From: Ottelia alismoides
Lineage: Eukaryota; Streptophyta; Magnoliopsida; Alismatales; Hydrocharitaceae
Direction: 5' to 3'
Assembly (NCBI GenBank): GCA_037367405.1
Contig: JAZKJV010010758.1
Location: forward strand, 372,001 to 436,000
DNA length: 64,000 nucleotides
The notes under the pieces are model-generated. The model saw only the letters and a list, made by a program, of their open reading frames with translations. It searched no databases and was not told the DNA's origin. Shown piece by piece: positions 46,124 through 57,208 of this stretch; position 1 is the first letter of the stretch; every line of letters starts with the position of its first letter. The position numbers and the translations under genes are program-made.

Positions 46124-48223
46124 GTGGCTCCTCAGGGAAAAGGGAAGGGGCCAAAACAACCGAATCGGGGTCCTCAGCCGAATCAGAATGTTGTGAATGC
46201 TCAGTTTCTACCATCTATTCAGTCCATCCAGCAAAAGCATACATATCAAGCTCTCGCCCAGGTCGTCTTCACCAATATAATCAATGAACTGAGGAGAGAC
46301 CGACAGAACCAAGAAGAAGGAGGAAGAGAGAATGATGAACTAAGAGATGGACCCCGTGGAGGGGATGATAAGCCAAGAAGAGAGGCTCCTAAGACTGCAC
46401 TCATAAAACATATAATCTTGGGGCTGGCCAGGTGACAAAGTGAATTCAAATTCCTCAAATCCATGTACATTTCGAGCAGAAACCATAGATAATGGCTCTT
46501 CTGCCCTCATTCTATTGTAATACGAACGAAGAATATTATATCCATCTCCAGCAATTTTCCTGCATCAGTTGAACCATGCACTACCCAACATCCCATTATG
46601 CATAGTTAGAATGAGTGCCTTCCCACTCAGCCTTCATGACAAGGCTTTGTATTTTTTAAATCACTTGGGGACGATAGTGATCACCTGGGAGGAACTAAAG
46701 TCTACGTTATTCACAAATTCTACCCTCTTGGTCAACTCAACTAGATGTACGCCAGGATCAGCAACTTCTCCCATGGGCTATAATTGTCCATGAATGAATT
46801 CTGGGAGAGATTTAAAGATTAGCAAAAGAAGTTCCCCCATAATGACATTCCTCGGACTAGCTTGGTAAAACATTTATTTGGGGGCCTAACACAAGAGAGT
46901 CAGAGGCTTGTTGATGTCGCATGTGGCGTATCTCATTTCAACAAGAACAAAGATGTAGTCTGGCATACTGTGAAAAAATGGCCGAAGGAGAGGCCACCCT
47001 ATCTTCGTCATGAGCCTACCAGCATCAGCTGCAGATCCACTACAAGCTAGTCAATATGGTAGCATCACACGAGCAAGATAGGGATGAGAGCTCCAATCTC
47101 AGCATTATTGGGAGCCACCTATCCATGGTTGATATCATTGAAAAGAGATCACAGGACCTTGAAAAATTATACATAATCGAACAAAGAACCCATCATTTGG
47201 ACAAGTTGGATTAAATTACCAAGTAGCTGGAGCTATTGGCTACAACGATCAATGCATGCCAGTCTGCAAGCCCATCCAGCGCAAGTCCCGTTGAGCCGAA
47301 GTCTCGTTCATTGCTGCAGCCACCTCAAGTGAGTTCAGAGCAGCCTCAGGCAATCCAGCACGTATACTACATGTAGGAGTTGGACCATGCACCACCACAT
47401 CTGTCATTGCAGCTAGTTGTCTACTAGCCTAAGCCCCAACCATCTTTCATTGATCCATTTTTCCCACATTAACCCCAAATCCAAGAGATAATGATATTTG
47501 GAATAACAATGCACAACTGGCCTGTCCAGGCAGACGACAACATGGCTAGTCCTCTATAATTTGGTCGTACCACCAACCTTCTGATATGAGATTTGTCTAT
47601 CAGCCTCTACAATCGTCTCCATGATATCAGAATACATGGAGATAGAACAACCAAAACGAGCAGTCGGCATACCGCGAACACTGGCCATATAACAATTACG
47701 CAGCTGTTTAGTAGAACTAGTATCCCCCCACTCCTCAGCAGTAGTATTAGCATTCTCCTCAATATAATTCTCATCATTCTCATTCAAATCCTCTACCACA
47801 CTACCAATCACAATGTGGCTAGCATGGTGAACCATCCAAGGTTTTAAAGTGAACCCCTCTCTTGGCAATCTAGCTCAACTAGTGAAGAGTCTAGCAGAGA
47901 TGAACCAGAAGCTCGATGACCTTACTGTGAACAAGATGTCCATTTTTACATAGGTCAAGGACAACCCTAACAACTTCAAACACGAAGAGAAGGTAGTGTG
48001 TGGCGTGCCATCCGACCCTGTAGAGTCATGTATTTTAGATTTTATGTTTAATGTTGTGACTATTAGGAGCGGTAGGACATTGCGGACGTCTGCCGCAATA
48101 AGGGGGAAGAATAAAGCATTTTATAACAAGTCATCGTCTTTTGCATCAGCTGGACCGGCAATAGATCCAGAAGAGGAAGAAGAAGATGGAGGAGCAACAC
48201 CGGATCTTGACCACTACCATTAG
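46124..48223 (+). pseudogene. A gag remnant
   Basis: The N-terminus (M)APQGKGKGPKQPNR corresponds to MAPIGRG in E1, but the start codon here is GTG, so ATG appears lost. A charged segment (to 46435), the gag domain with FHGN-like and WEELK blocks (46500-46800) and GGLTQESQRLVDVACGVSHFN (46875-46940) follow. A coiled region near 47060-47220 comes next. The end carries LDDLTVNKMS (about 47910-47940) and VVTIRSGRTL (about 48050-48085), a conserved end-of-gag motif. More than ten stops or frameshifts break it. Confidence 0.8.
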
Positions 48224-48495
48224 TAAAAATACGAGAAAAGCTACAAAAATAAAATGCCCAAAAAGAGAATAAGTTCAAAGCCAAGCCGAACCAGCCCAGG
48301 AGATGCCATCACCACCTGCAGCTCCTGAGCCGACCAACAAAGCCAAAGCTCTTGTAGATTCATTTTTGCCTATTTTGAATGGTGGCCCACATTCTTGCAA
48401 GCCATTATAAATAATGATGTAATTATGAACAATGATTTTAGTTCCGTAAATATTCATTTTCCTAATTCAATCAAAAAATACAAAAAATTGAAAAA

Positions 48496-49235
48496 TTGAA
48501 AAATGCAATGTCAGACCGTGGTGTAGTGGAAATAATTCAATATCTTATTTTAGAAATGTCATTGACGAATGCCATAGAATACATGAAAGTAGTAAAGAAA
48601 GGTTTGAAAGAGGCATGTACATTAAAGTGTCAGAGCTGCAAAAACAAATGCAATAAAGTAGGAAAGCATATCCTGACCATGACCACTTTAAATTCTATCA
48701 GTGATCTCCTGTAGAAGAAGAAAGATAAGGGAGCACCCATAATCATATGTGAGATTTTCGATAAGATTTTTGAGTGAACCTTGCTTGATAGTTGTTCCTC
48801 AATAAATCTCTATAAAGCTGTATGAAGCTCATGCCCTCCTCATTGCTTCAAGAATTCATGATGGGTCCGCTTGAACCTGCATGCATGATCCTTCAGTTTG
48901 CTGACGGATTCATTAAGTGGCACATAGGTTTATTGGAGGATGTTATCATAATTGTGCAAGATATTCGCATACTAGTGGATTTAGTTGTCCTAGACATGGA
49001 TTTGTCTGCACCATTACTCCAGAACCCTATTATTCTTGGTCGATCACTCCTTCGAACAGTCGAATCAGTAGTTTATTATGGGCATCGAAAGATCACTTTT
49101 CTCTCCTGTACTGATCGAGGTATTCTAGATATCATCAATGAGCTAAAAGATGCCGAGAGCACATCTGATGAAGGCAAAGCATATCCAGCAGCTGAAAACT
49201 GTGACATCATTGATATCAATGATCAACAAGTATAA
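48496..49235 (+). pseudogene. A retropepsin-like protease remnant
   Basis: It opens with KKGLKEACT and KHILTMTT (48595-48690), shared with E1. TLLDSCSSINLY (about 48778-48815) is the altered active site: Asp and the two Ser remain, but the Thr/Gly-like positions are changed. The long frame 48822-49235 then gives MGPLEPA, LQFADGFIKW, LEDVIIIVQ, LVVLDMD and PIILGRSLL, the conserved second half of the fold. It would process Gag-Pol in the particle. The frame 48822-49235 is open for 137 codons, the best-kept coding piece of A. Confidence 0.82.
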
Positions 49236-49552
49236 TTAAATTACATTCTCATATAGGAAGTTCTCTCTTCAGAAGAGGAACTCGAAAGCATAATTAGCTC
49301 TTGCTCCAATGACTGCTGGGAGACATAACTAGAGTTGCTGATCATCTTTTTCAAAGAAGATTCAAGACAAACCAAACAAGAAGAATTCATCACCTCCTTA
49401 ATTTTAGCAGACCTTTCACCTACTAGTACAATTTTGAAGTATCCGAGAAGCATACTCAATATTTACCTAGTTTAAAGCAGCTTTTAACAGATCTAAAGTA
49501 CGCTTTTCTTGAGGGTGAGCCGAATATGTATCTGACTATCATTAGCAGTAAA
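49236..49552 (+). pseudogene. A protease-RT spacer and first codons of reverse transcriptase
   Basis: An acidic spacer is followed by LKQLLTDLKYAFLEGEPN (about 49470-49523) and MYLTIISSK, which align with LKPLPSNMKYIVLASEPK and MYLVITN in E1. The frame is cut after 49552 by the LTR of B. The five bases GTAAA before the cut are the expected left target duplication; the right one is outside the window. Confidence 0.78.
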
Positions 49553-50667
49553 TTATGAGCCGCATACTACCCTTGTTAATTTAATCAAATTAATGATCAT
49601 GTCATGCGTTGCAGTCAGTTAAATACAGACTAATCAAAAACCAATTTTAATTAATGTTCAATTAATCATGAGTGATAAATTTATTTTACTTGGGCAAGCC
49701 CAAGGTCGAACTCAGGGAGGCGGCTGTCTCCTTAGGTAAATTTTAAGTAAATCTCAGAGGTCGGATTTTCAAAAGATATTTTTGTTATTTTTCTTAACAA
49801 TTTTTATGCAATTAAAAAAAGACACATGCAATTTTCAAGAAGGTTTACAAGTTAAATTAGAAATATATTAAAAATAATTCCAAAAATTATGAAACTTGGC
49901 CAGATGGTAAAATGCAATGAAATTAAGCTAACTATTTTTTTGGATTTTTCTGACACTATATGATTTTACTGTGAATTAAATATGAATGCAAGGTGATTTT
50001 TACAAAATTAATTTTGATAAATACCTAAACATATTATTTCTAGATATAAAAATTATCCTAGATAGATCTAAGTGTGAAGAATCCAGGAAAATTAATAAAC
50101 CTAAAATTCTATGTGAATTGGATCTATTAAAAATCAATTAAGGGAATCACAAATGAATTTACTTAAGCCTCTAGATGCGTGTAAATGCAAAGATTTTTTA
50201 GCACAATGTAAACTAAATTATATTAAGTCTAATGTGAATTTATGGTGATTTTTGAAGCAAAAGAGTATTTACTACAAATTAAAAGGCATAAATGGGCAAA
50301 ATATAGCAAAATTCACAAATTAATTAATAATAAATTCCATTGATGTAAGAAATATAAGATAAGTGTCACATATGGAAGAGGACAAGTTTAGCTACATAAT
50401 GCAATTTTTAGATTCGAAAAATGATGCCAAATGAGTACCTAATTATGAGTGCAAAGACAGGGGCCTAATTGTAATTATAGAAAATAAAATTGCTAAAAAT
50501 GAAACATGATGACGCAATTACCTATAATGAGGGGGAAGCGTATGCAAAATACCCACGAAACACGTGTACCTCACATGGTGCTCTTGGTAGGGACTGAATT
50601 GTAATTTGTTAAAGTTCCAAGGGTCTCAATGCAATTTACCCAGACCACATGTGAGAGACACGTGATG

Positions 50668-50760
50668 TCCGAGGCTCAGGTGACTTCGGAGGCTCGGATG
50701 GAGGCTCGGGGGCGCTGGAGGCTCGGATGTGGTTCGGGGAAACTTCGGGAGCTCCGAGCC
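50668..50760. repeat. GGAGGCTCGG minisatellite in the B 3' LTR
   Basis: Five or six variants of GGAGGCTCGG with short spacers. The partner is at 61934-62020. Confidence 0.7.
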
Positions 50761-51880
50761 TAAAGATCGGGAGGAGGCTCTGAGGAGGCAACGTGGCACT
50801 CTCTAGACCGTTGGATCCGGTGAAGATCCAACGGTTGCTGATGGCCGGCGCATGGCGTGATGTGACCCATTAAATCAAGATCGATCCAACGGTATCTAGA
50901 TCTTGATGAAGATGAACACGTGGATGATCGAGGGTTGTTGGATCAGGATGAATCCAACGACACCTGAAGCTCGGGGGAGTGGCGACATGGCGTGATGCGG
51001 AGCATGGGATCCTCCTGATCCTATGGCTGCGGGCTGATGGTGACATGGATCGCTCCAAACTGTCCGATCAAGGGGATCGGAAGGCTACTATTCTTCGTTG
51101 TCAACCGGTCCGTCGCCTCCTGCGGCGGAGGTGGCTGTGCTGCGACGAAGAGATGCTTGCTCCTCCTCCTTCATCTGAGGTCAGTGAAGCTCGATGGCAG
51201 CTCCCACATAGCTGGGAAGGATCGTGGAGGCTTCAGGTAGCCACAGGATGTCTCAGGAGTGGCGGGAAGGGTCTGAGCACCAGCAGCAGCGAAGCTCGAG
51301 CTGAGCTCCGATGACGTTCCGACCAATGATCTAGAGTGTACCTGTAGGGGGTTACTTTATAACTGAAGCGTGCTATGTGTTTGTGGGGTGATCGTGAGTG
51401 CGATGAGATGCCTGAGGTGCGATGAAGATCGTTCAGTGATGTTGCTCTTCCAAGGTGGCGGAGCTTTGATTGGAGTGAAGTGCGGTGAGCGGTCTGAGCA
51501 AACGGAGATGTATGCGAGGATGCCAGCTCTGAGGTGAAGCTTGGAGGATGGTCAGGCGAGGGTGAAGATGAGCAGAGGAAGCGAATAAAAATCGAGAAAA
51601 ACAAAGAAAATGAAGAAGAAGATTTGAGAGAAGATGGACGTTGCTACCTGGGGAATGGAGCTCGGATCTGGGCTCCTGGTCGTCACTCGAAGGTCGGTAG
51701 TAGACCTGAGCTCGTGAAGCTTACCGAGGAAGCTGCAGCACGGCGGAGTTGGTCGTGGATCTCGCCGTAGGGATTGCAGCAGTCGTCGCTTGACTTCTTG
51801 CCGAATTGTTGTCACCAATAGGAAGGTAGGAGTTAGGGGAATCTCTCTGTAGTGGCGGATAGGGTCGAAGGTCGACAGGG

Positions 51881-51890
51881 GGGGTTATAG
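51881..51890 (-). promoter_or_regulatory. Remains of the TATA box in the B 3' LTR
   Basis: The minus strand reads CTATAACCCC where the 5' LTR has CTATAAATAC (63151-63160). The A-rich part is missing here. Confidence 0.4.
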
Positions 51891-52131
51891 GTGGAAGGTG
51901 GCAGTGATCGGTGATGGAGGGCGAGGTTGGTGGAGGTCGTGGGCAACATGGGTGGAGTTCATGGTGATTGGAGAGATCGGCAAGGACGAGGGAAGAGTGG
52001 GCTGCAAGGTGGAGGTGTTTGAGGCCAGAGAGGGTGTCCAGAGTCGCTCCCAAAATAGGTAGGGGGCGGTTCACGTGCAAGTTGGACGACGTGGGGTACG
52101 ACCCCTGCCGGAGGTAGACGATAACATCTGC

Positions 52132-52157
52132 ACCGTTGGATCGAGCGATCCAACGGT
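52132..52157. repeat. Perfect palindrome, 12-bp arms, only in the 3' LTR of B
   Basis: ACCGTTGGATCG and CGATCCAACGGT flank AG. The matching place of the 5' LTR (about 63400) lacks it together with some 50 neighbouring bases. Confidence 0.8.
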
Positions 52158-53394
52158 CAGGAGAAGGGCATGAGATGACGGCTAGGATTAGATCAAAGGG
52201 GCGAGATCGAAGGGTTATGATGGTGCCACGTGGAGGGCGTAGGTAAAGGCGGAGAGGGATGGTCGAGATGAAGTCTTGAAGATATGATCTTGTGGTCCAT
52301 GAGATTACATATGGCGTGCTAAGAGTAAGGCAGAGACAGAGGGTTATGATGAAGTCAGAGCTTCGATCAAACGGTAGGGATCCAAAACCAGATGAATGGT
52401 AAGGATTGAGAGCTTCTGGTGTGGCATTAGTAAACGGCTATGATGGAGTTGGTATGTTCATCGTGTGGTGGTGGTGATCTGGATGATGAACGGTGGAGAT
52501 GAAGATGTGAAGGCGAGATCAAATGGTGCGAATGTCGCCAGGTGGCACAAGGAGGGTTCGACGCTGGCAAACGACCTAGATTGGATCTGGGCTTGATCGG
52601 GCGACTGAGAAGCACTGCATAGATGGACGGCCCAGATCATGAGAGAGGGGGCGAGATCTGACGGCGGGTAATGGAGGGCGCGTGGCGCGCAAAGGAGCGG
52701 GCCGCATGGCGCAATCAGAGGGTGCCACGTGGCCTGCTTTGAATCTCTGAGAAAGAATATGATTTTAGAGGGAGAAGGACGTTGAATTTGGAAAAACTCA
52801 AAACATGAAAGCTGTAGATCTCGATGAGATCTACAAGTTTTATGTTGACCGAAAACGGAGATGAGGTCAATAAGGTACAAAAATATAAGGGTACAAATAT
52901 ACATACATATAGTACACAAAGGGACCCAAAAACCCAAGTTTTGCATACGAGCTCCGATTAAAATGAAATTGGTCTCATTTTGAAGGTCTCTGAATATGTA
53001 TTAATCTGAGAGTGAGTAGATCTAATTCAGAGGTTGTATGAGAGAGATATGTGCATTCTAAGGTCTAGGGTCTTCAAATGGGGTTTGGGATTTTTATTGG
53101 GTATTTTTACAAAATATAAACAGTGCCCCTTTCTCTTGTATTATTAATTAGTAATATACACAATATAGGGTCAGTTTTATTGCCTTTTGGAGGTAGAATA
53201 AAATACAGGTAAATAGGTGAATATTTTACATATGGATTAGGCTTCTTATTTAATGCAAATATGGATGCTAAAATGCATGTCTATGTATGCATGTCTGTAT
53301 GCTAATTATGCAAGATAAAGGAAAATATGCAGCTAAATACTCGGGAACAAGACTCTATTTTCAACTTTAAGAGTGATGAATAACATATTCATCA

Positions 53395-53430
53395 ACCCTC
53401 TATACTTAAACCTTGCTCGTCCCCGAGCAA
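53395..53430 (-). promoter_or_regulatory. B polypurine tract and adjacent 7-bp hairpin
   Basis: The minus strand reads AAGTATAGAGGGT directly before the LTR start TGATGAATATG. On its other side TTGCTCG (53413-53419) and CGAGCAA (53424-53430) form a small stem. The tract would prime plus-strand DNA synthesis. Confidence 0.68.
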
Positions 53431-55327
53431 CTAAATGAAATGCAAGAGTGAAATGATTTTGGGATCCATATCAAGGTCATGAACACAAGTTGAAAATGGA
53501 GCTTGACTCGACCTTTGGATTAATTGTCTGGCGGAACCTTATTGGGACATGAAATTAAGATTAAACAGACTTCAAGTTCCACAAGTCTTCTATTCAAGAC
53601 TCCTCAATAGTCAGGTCAGAACAATTCCTCATACGCAAATTTCTAATGACTATGATTCTTACTTGTACTGTGTAAGTGAAATGTAACTCTACATATCAGA
53701 AATGGCTCAGAACCAGCCTCCTCTAACAAGGTAACTCTAATTACCCAGTCTAGTAACTCTTTCCTCGAGGAGCGGGGTATTCCCTTCTATGTTCAAGTGT
53801 GACCATCTCAAGAGGAGGGGGTAGAGGAAAGAATGGATGGTAGCCAATGTAGCTACCTATCCCGGGATGCCTGACCAGTGTAGCCAAGTCATCCACCTGC
53901 AGTTACTTAATATACATACTCCGACAGGTATTTTATTTTCACTTGGATCTGTCTGATTTTTTTGGAGTTTTTGCATTTTTTTAACTATATACAAGGGACA
54001 ACATGTACATCGGGAGGTTTTCCTCTTGAGCCAGTAGACTATCCCTCATTTGAAGCATTGCAACCCCCAGCATCCAGTCTTTAGACGTCAACACTACCAG
54101 ACTAGTTTGAGATGCACTACCGTCCATAGAGGAGGATGAATATTTCCACCCGTGTGCTACTCCAAGCTAAAGGATTCTACCTCCTCACCACCTCATCAAT
54201 GAAGAGCTACGTGCATAGTGCTTATCCAAGTTAGGACATTATCTAAAAGAATCATGCGTGTGCACAAGATATTCTGCTTAGACTGATTAAGATGACATGT
54301 GAACATAGGCTTGCGGACGCAAAGAATTAAGTCACTTGACCTGAGAAATCTTTACTCCATCTCCTATAAGGTTCCTCTGAAATTAGGTGGATTAAGGTTA
54401 AATCAAGTCCCTCCTCAACATCTAATCATTACTTGGTTCAGAACCCACTAGCTTTTCACCTTGTATATGCAAGATATGTATATGAGATGTAGATGACATG
54501 TTATCTACATGAATGAAATGCAAGACTTTTTTTTTCTTTTCAGATGCAGATATGATGTGCAAGAGAAAAATAAGAAGCCTTTGATTTTGATTTTTCTAAT
54601 TTTTTTCAAAACACTAGTATACCTCCTATGGTACAAGTGTTTTATGAGTATTATACAGATTATACAAAAAAATTCTCCAATTTTACCAATCTTGTAATTA
54701 TTGCGTAATATATACAAAAATACGTGAAAGTACGAGCTATGGGTAAAGTATATATGTAATATATACACACTCCCTATACTTAGCATGTGCTATGTCCTCA
54801 GAACACGTAAAGCGAGGAAGAAGACGTAGCTTGTGCTAAGCGTAGGAAAGCCAAAGGAGCAAAAATGTATAGAAGTCGTCCCACCCCCCTATACTAAGGC
54901 TCTTGAAAGCCTAAGTGTAGCAGAAGATCAAAAACGGGGCAGACGAGGTCAAGAGGGGATGTGTATGATATATGTACGAGGCGGGCATCGATCCCCCTAT
55001 ACTTAGGCTCAGGTCAGATTAAGTATAGGACTAGAGTGAGTATGAGGACCGATGTGATCTAGAGGATGTACAGTGAATGGACTCAGGTGACTCTCCCCCC
55101 TTATACTTAGGATCTGGTTACCTAAGTATAGTCGTAGATGAGAATATATGAAGTTGGGGTGAGTTATTAGTGTCACAGGAGGGAGGGGTAGAATATACAG
55201 GAGTGATGGATATATATATATAAGGATTGCAGACTAAATCTTTCCAGATGCTGCTGATGGTGAGAGCTCACTGTTGCAAGGTCTCATGCGCGTCTTGATG
55301 TGTATCTATTGAACTTGTCTGCTGATT
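53431..55327 (-). other. B noncoding 3' region
   Basis: 1.9 kb between the broken reverse transcriptase and the polypurine tract, with no gene. It includes the hairpin series at 54773-55130 and a T/A-rich patch at 54520-54720 whose two open frames are opposite strands of each other. Confidence 0.6.
54773..55130. repeat. Four hairpins at about 105-116 bp spacing, built on CCTATACTTAG
   Basis: The stems are: 54773-54794 with 54824-54845 (imperfect, about 16 of 22); 54889-54901 with 54908-54920 (11 of 13); 54996-55005 with 55020-55029 (10 of 10, loop 14); 55102-55111 with 55121-55130 (10 of 10, loop 9). Starts are 116, 107 and about 105 bases apart. The minus-strand arm, CTAAGTATAGGGG, resembles the polypurine tract AAGTATAGAGGGT. 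The spacers are purine-rich but otherwise diverged. Confidence 0.78.
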
Positions 55328-55960
55328 GAACGTGGTCTTTTACTGATTCTCCGAAGCTATGGCTACTTGATTGTAGGCCGAGAACCCATCCAAGAAGCAG
55401 AAGAATTCTTTCCCCGCTAGTCTCTCCAGGATCTGATCAATGAATGGTAGGGGGAAATGATCCTTCTTCGTCGCAGCATTCAGGCATCTGTAATCCACAC
55501 AGACGCACCACGAGGTGGGTACTCGCATCACGATCTCCTCTCCATCTTCATTGGTGGTCGTCTGAATTCCCGACTTCTTCGGGACAACATGGATTGGAGC
55601 CACCCATTTGGAGTCGGAGATTGGATAAATGAAACCCGCGTATCACCATTTCTCTATCTCCTTCTTCACTACCTCTCGTAAATTTAGACTCAACCGACGT
55701 TGTAATTCACGAGAGCATTTTGCTTCATTCTCCAAGTAGATATGGTGCCAACACAGAGCGGAATTTATTCTGTGGAGATCGGAGATGCTCTAGCCCATCG
55801 TCTTGCGATTTTTCTGCAGGATCACTAGCAAGCGAGATTTCTTCTCGTCGGTAAATCGCGATCTTATGATGACCGGATACTTCTTCTCTTGTCCCACAAG
55901 GAAGGCATTCTTGAGTGTTGTGGGTAAAGGTTTGAGCTCAGGTATCGTGTGATCATCGAG
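55328..55960 (-). pseudogene. B reverse transcriptase, N-terminal half
   Basis: It starts at IPELKPLPTTLKNAFL (about 55950) and continues through ISDLHRIN, WHHIYLE and LREVVKKEIEKW. The frame 55603-55340 then gives HVVPKKSGIQTT, CVCVDYRCLN, KKDHFPLPFIDQILERLAG and FFCFLDGFSAYNQVAI, which includes the first catalytic Asp block. Stops stand at 55792-55790 (TAG where Trp is expected), 55644-55642 and 55342-55340. The match ends four codons later at KTTF (55328). The YxDD block, RNase H and integrase are absent. It would copy element RNA; as it stands it is dead. Confidence 0.9.
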
Positions 55961-56551
55961 GAAGTCTGGCTCAATCGAATCTGTTTCAGTGCTGGTAGTG
56001 GCTGGATCTGTCCTTAAAATTGCTGCTACCAAGTCATTCGGCTCTGGAGTTGGATTGTCAAAGTTCTCTATGCAATCGGAAAAAGCCACGTCCGACTCAT
56101 CATCCTCATCTTTTGATTGTCCTAAAGAGAGAAGGAACGACAGGACCGGCCGGGCCTCTAAGTCATCGAAGATGTTGGGGGATGCAAATTCTGAGTTGTA
56201 CTCGTTTCTAAGGACCTCACAAACTGATGTATGCATAAGATCTTCTCCGGAGCGGAGGGACTCATTAGTGTTGGATGGGTTCTGTCTCCATGGCCCAACA
56301 GTGCCTACGTAAATGCAATCTGCTTCAGATGAAGAGTACTCGGTGCTGGATTCGGAATCTGGACTCTGCCATCTGGTCTGCTTCATCTCAAGTTCCTCAT
56401 CTCCGCCTAGAGTTTGGAACTGGATTTTCCCAATCTTATAATCAAACAAGGCCCCTGTTGTTCTGAGGAAGGGCCTTCCTAGAATGATCTAGGAATCTCT
56501 CCAATTGTGAGGGGTCTCCATATCAAGGATGGTAAAGTCCACCATGTATTC
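55961..56551 (-). pseudogene. B protease-RT spacer
   Basis: An acidic spacer of the polyprotein within the frame 56449-55790. It begins MFDYKIGKIQFQTLGGDEE and is rich in Asp, Glu and Ser, with no known domain. The upstream part (56551-56450) joins it to the protease. It is in the same frame as the protease and reverse transcriptase. Confidence 0.65.
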
Positions 56552-56977
56552 CTAACCCTTGACTTTGATGACAACGTTCCTCAATTCTCCTTGGGACCTC
56601 TGTGTTGAGTTATCAGCGAACTGAAGGAGGGCTCTAGATTTCTTAAGAGGTCCGAGATTAAGCTGCTCATAAAGGGTTGTAGGCATTATGTTGATTGAGG
56701 ATCCGTTGTCAACGAGAGTGCATGCAAACGTAGTGTCATCGACATGACTCACCATATAATGTGTACCTATGTCTCTTCATTTCCTTGGAAACGAATTCTT
56801 TATTGCGCAAGTCGTGGATACTAACCGAACGTGTTTCTCAACCCATCTTTTGGTCTTCCTGCTAACCCTAGTAGGTGTGCATCTCACCTTAAGGTATTTT
56901 TGAAAAGCAGGTGTCATTTCTACATACTTGTCAAAGGGGATCGTGACCTTGATATGTTTGTTGCAAAACTCTGCCAT
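56552..56977 (-). pseudogene. B retropepsin-like protease
   Basis: The upstream part (56977-56777) holds IPFDKYVEM and AFQKYLK, the usual lead-in. The frame 56755-56552 carries LVDNGSSINIMP (about 56713-56678), with the D-x-G-S-S active site of this family intact. LNLGPL, LLQFADNS and ELRNVVIKV follow. It is the only protease in the window whose catalytic motif survives. It lies in the same reading frame as the gag C-terminus (57811-57209) and reverse transcriptase, separated only by stops. It would mature the Gag-Pol polyprotein. Confidence 0.85.
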
Positions 56978-57208
56978 CTCAGGGTCATCTTTTTTATTTT
57001 TTTTGATTTCTTCTTTCCTCCCTTAAGAGCTCGGGGGAAAGGGATTACTGACTCCAACTCAGATTCTGAAACTAAAAGATTCTCATTCAAAACCAGAACT
57101 GAGTTTTGTACAGGACTCGGACTCTGAAACTGACTCAGACTATGATAAAAAGAAAACTTCTGCTGCAAGGCCGGTGATGCATTCTCCATGACTACTGGAA
57201 CATCCTCC

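Larger units (their letters stand above)
40336..49552 (+). mobile_element. A: Athila-like Ty3/gypsy element, cut by B
   Basis: In plus orientation: 5' LTR (40336-44107), tRNA-Asp primer site (44111-44130), leader, gag (46124-48223), protease (48496-49235) and the first codons of reverse transcriptase, which end at 49552 where the LTR of B begins. The remainder and the 3' LTR should lie right of the window, beyond B. Gag and protease match E1 part by part, so A and E1 are one family in opposite orientation. Confidence 0.85.
49553..53394 (-). mobile_element. B 3' LTR (3.8 kb)
   Basis: The outer edge reads TTATGAGCC where the partner reads TGATGAGCC; the inner edge is ATATTCATCA beside the polypurine tract. 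An AT-rich block (49553-50560) is followed by a GC-rich block (50660-52760) holding a GGAGGCTCGG minisatellite, many CCGTTGGATC motifs and a perfect palindrome. Frames such as 50979-51314 are open on both strands and are not kept as frames in the partner LTR, so I call no gene. Confidence 0.88.

Noticed and set aside
50979..51314. Overlapping open frames in the GC-rich LTR block of B, with counterparts at 62137-62506
   Set aside because: High GC leaves all frames open. The two LTR copies differ in frame and stops, so no coding constraint is visible.
54505..54786. Open frames of 93 and 62 codons on opposite strands
   Set aside because: They are mirror shadows over an AT-rich patch in the noncoding 3' region of B.
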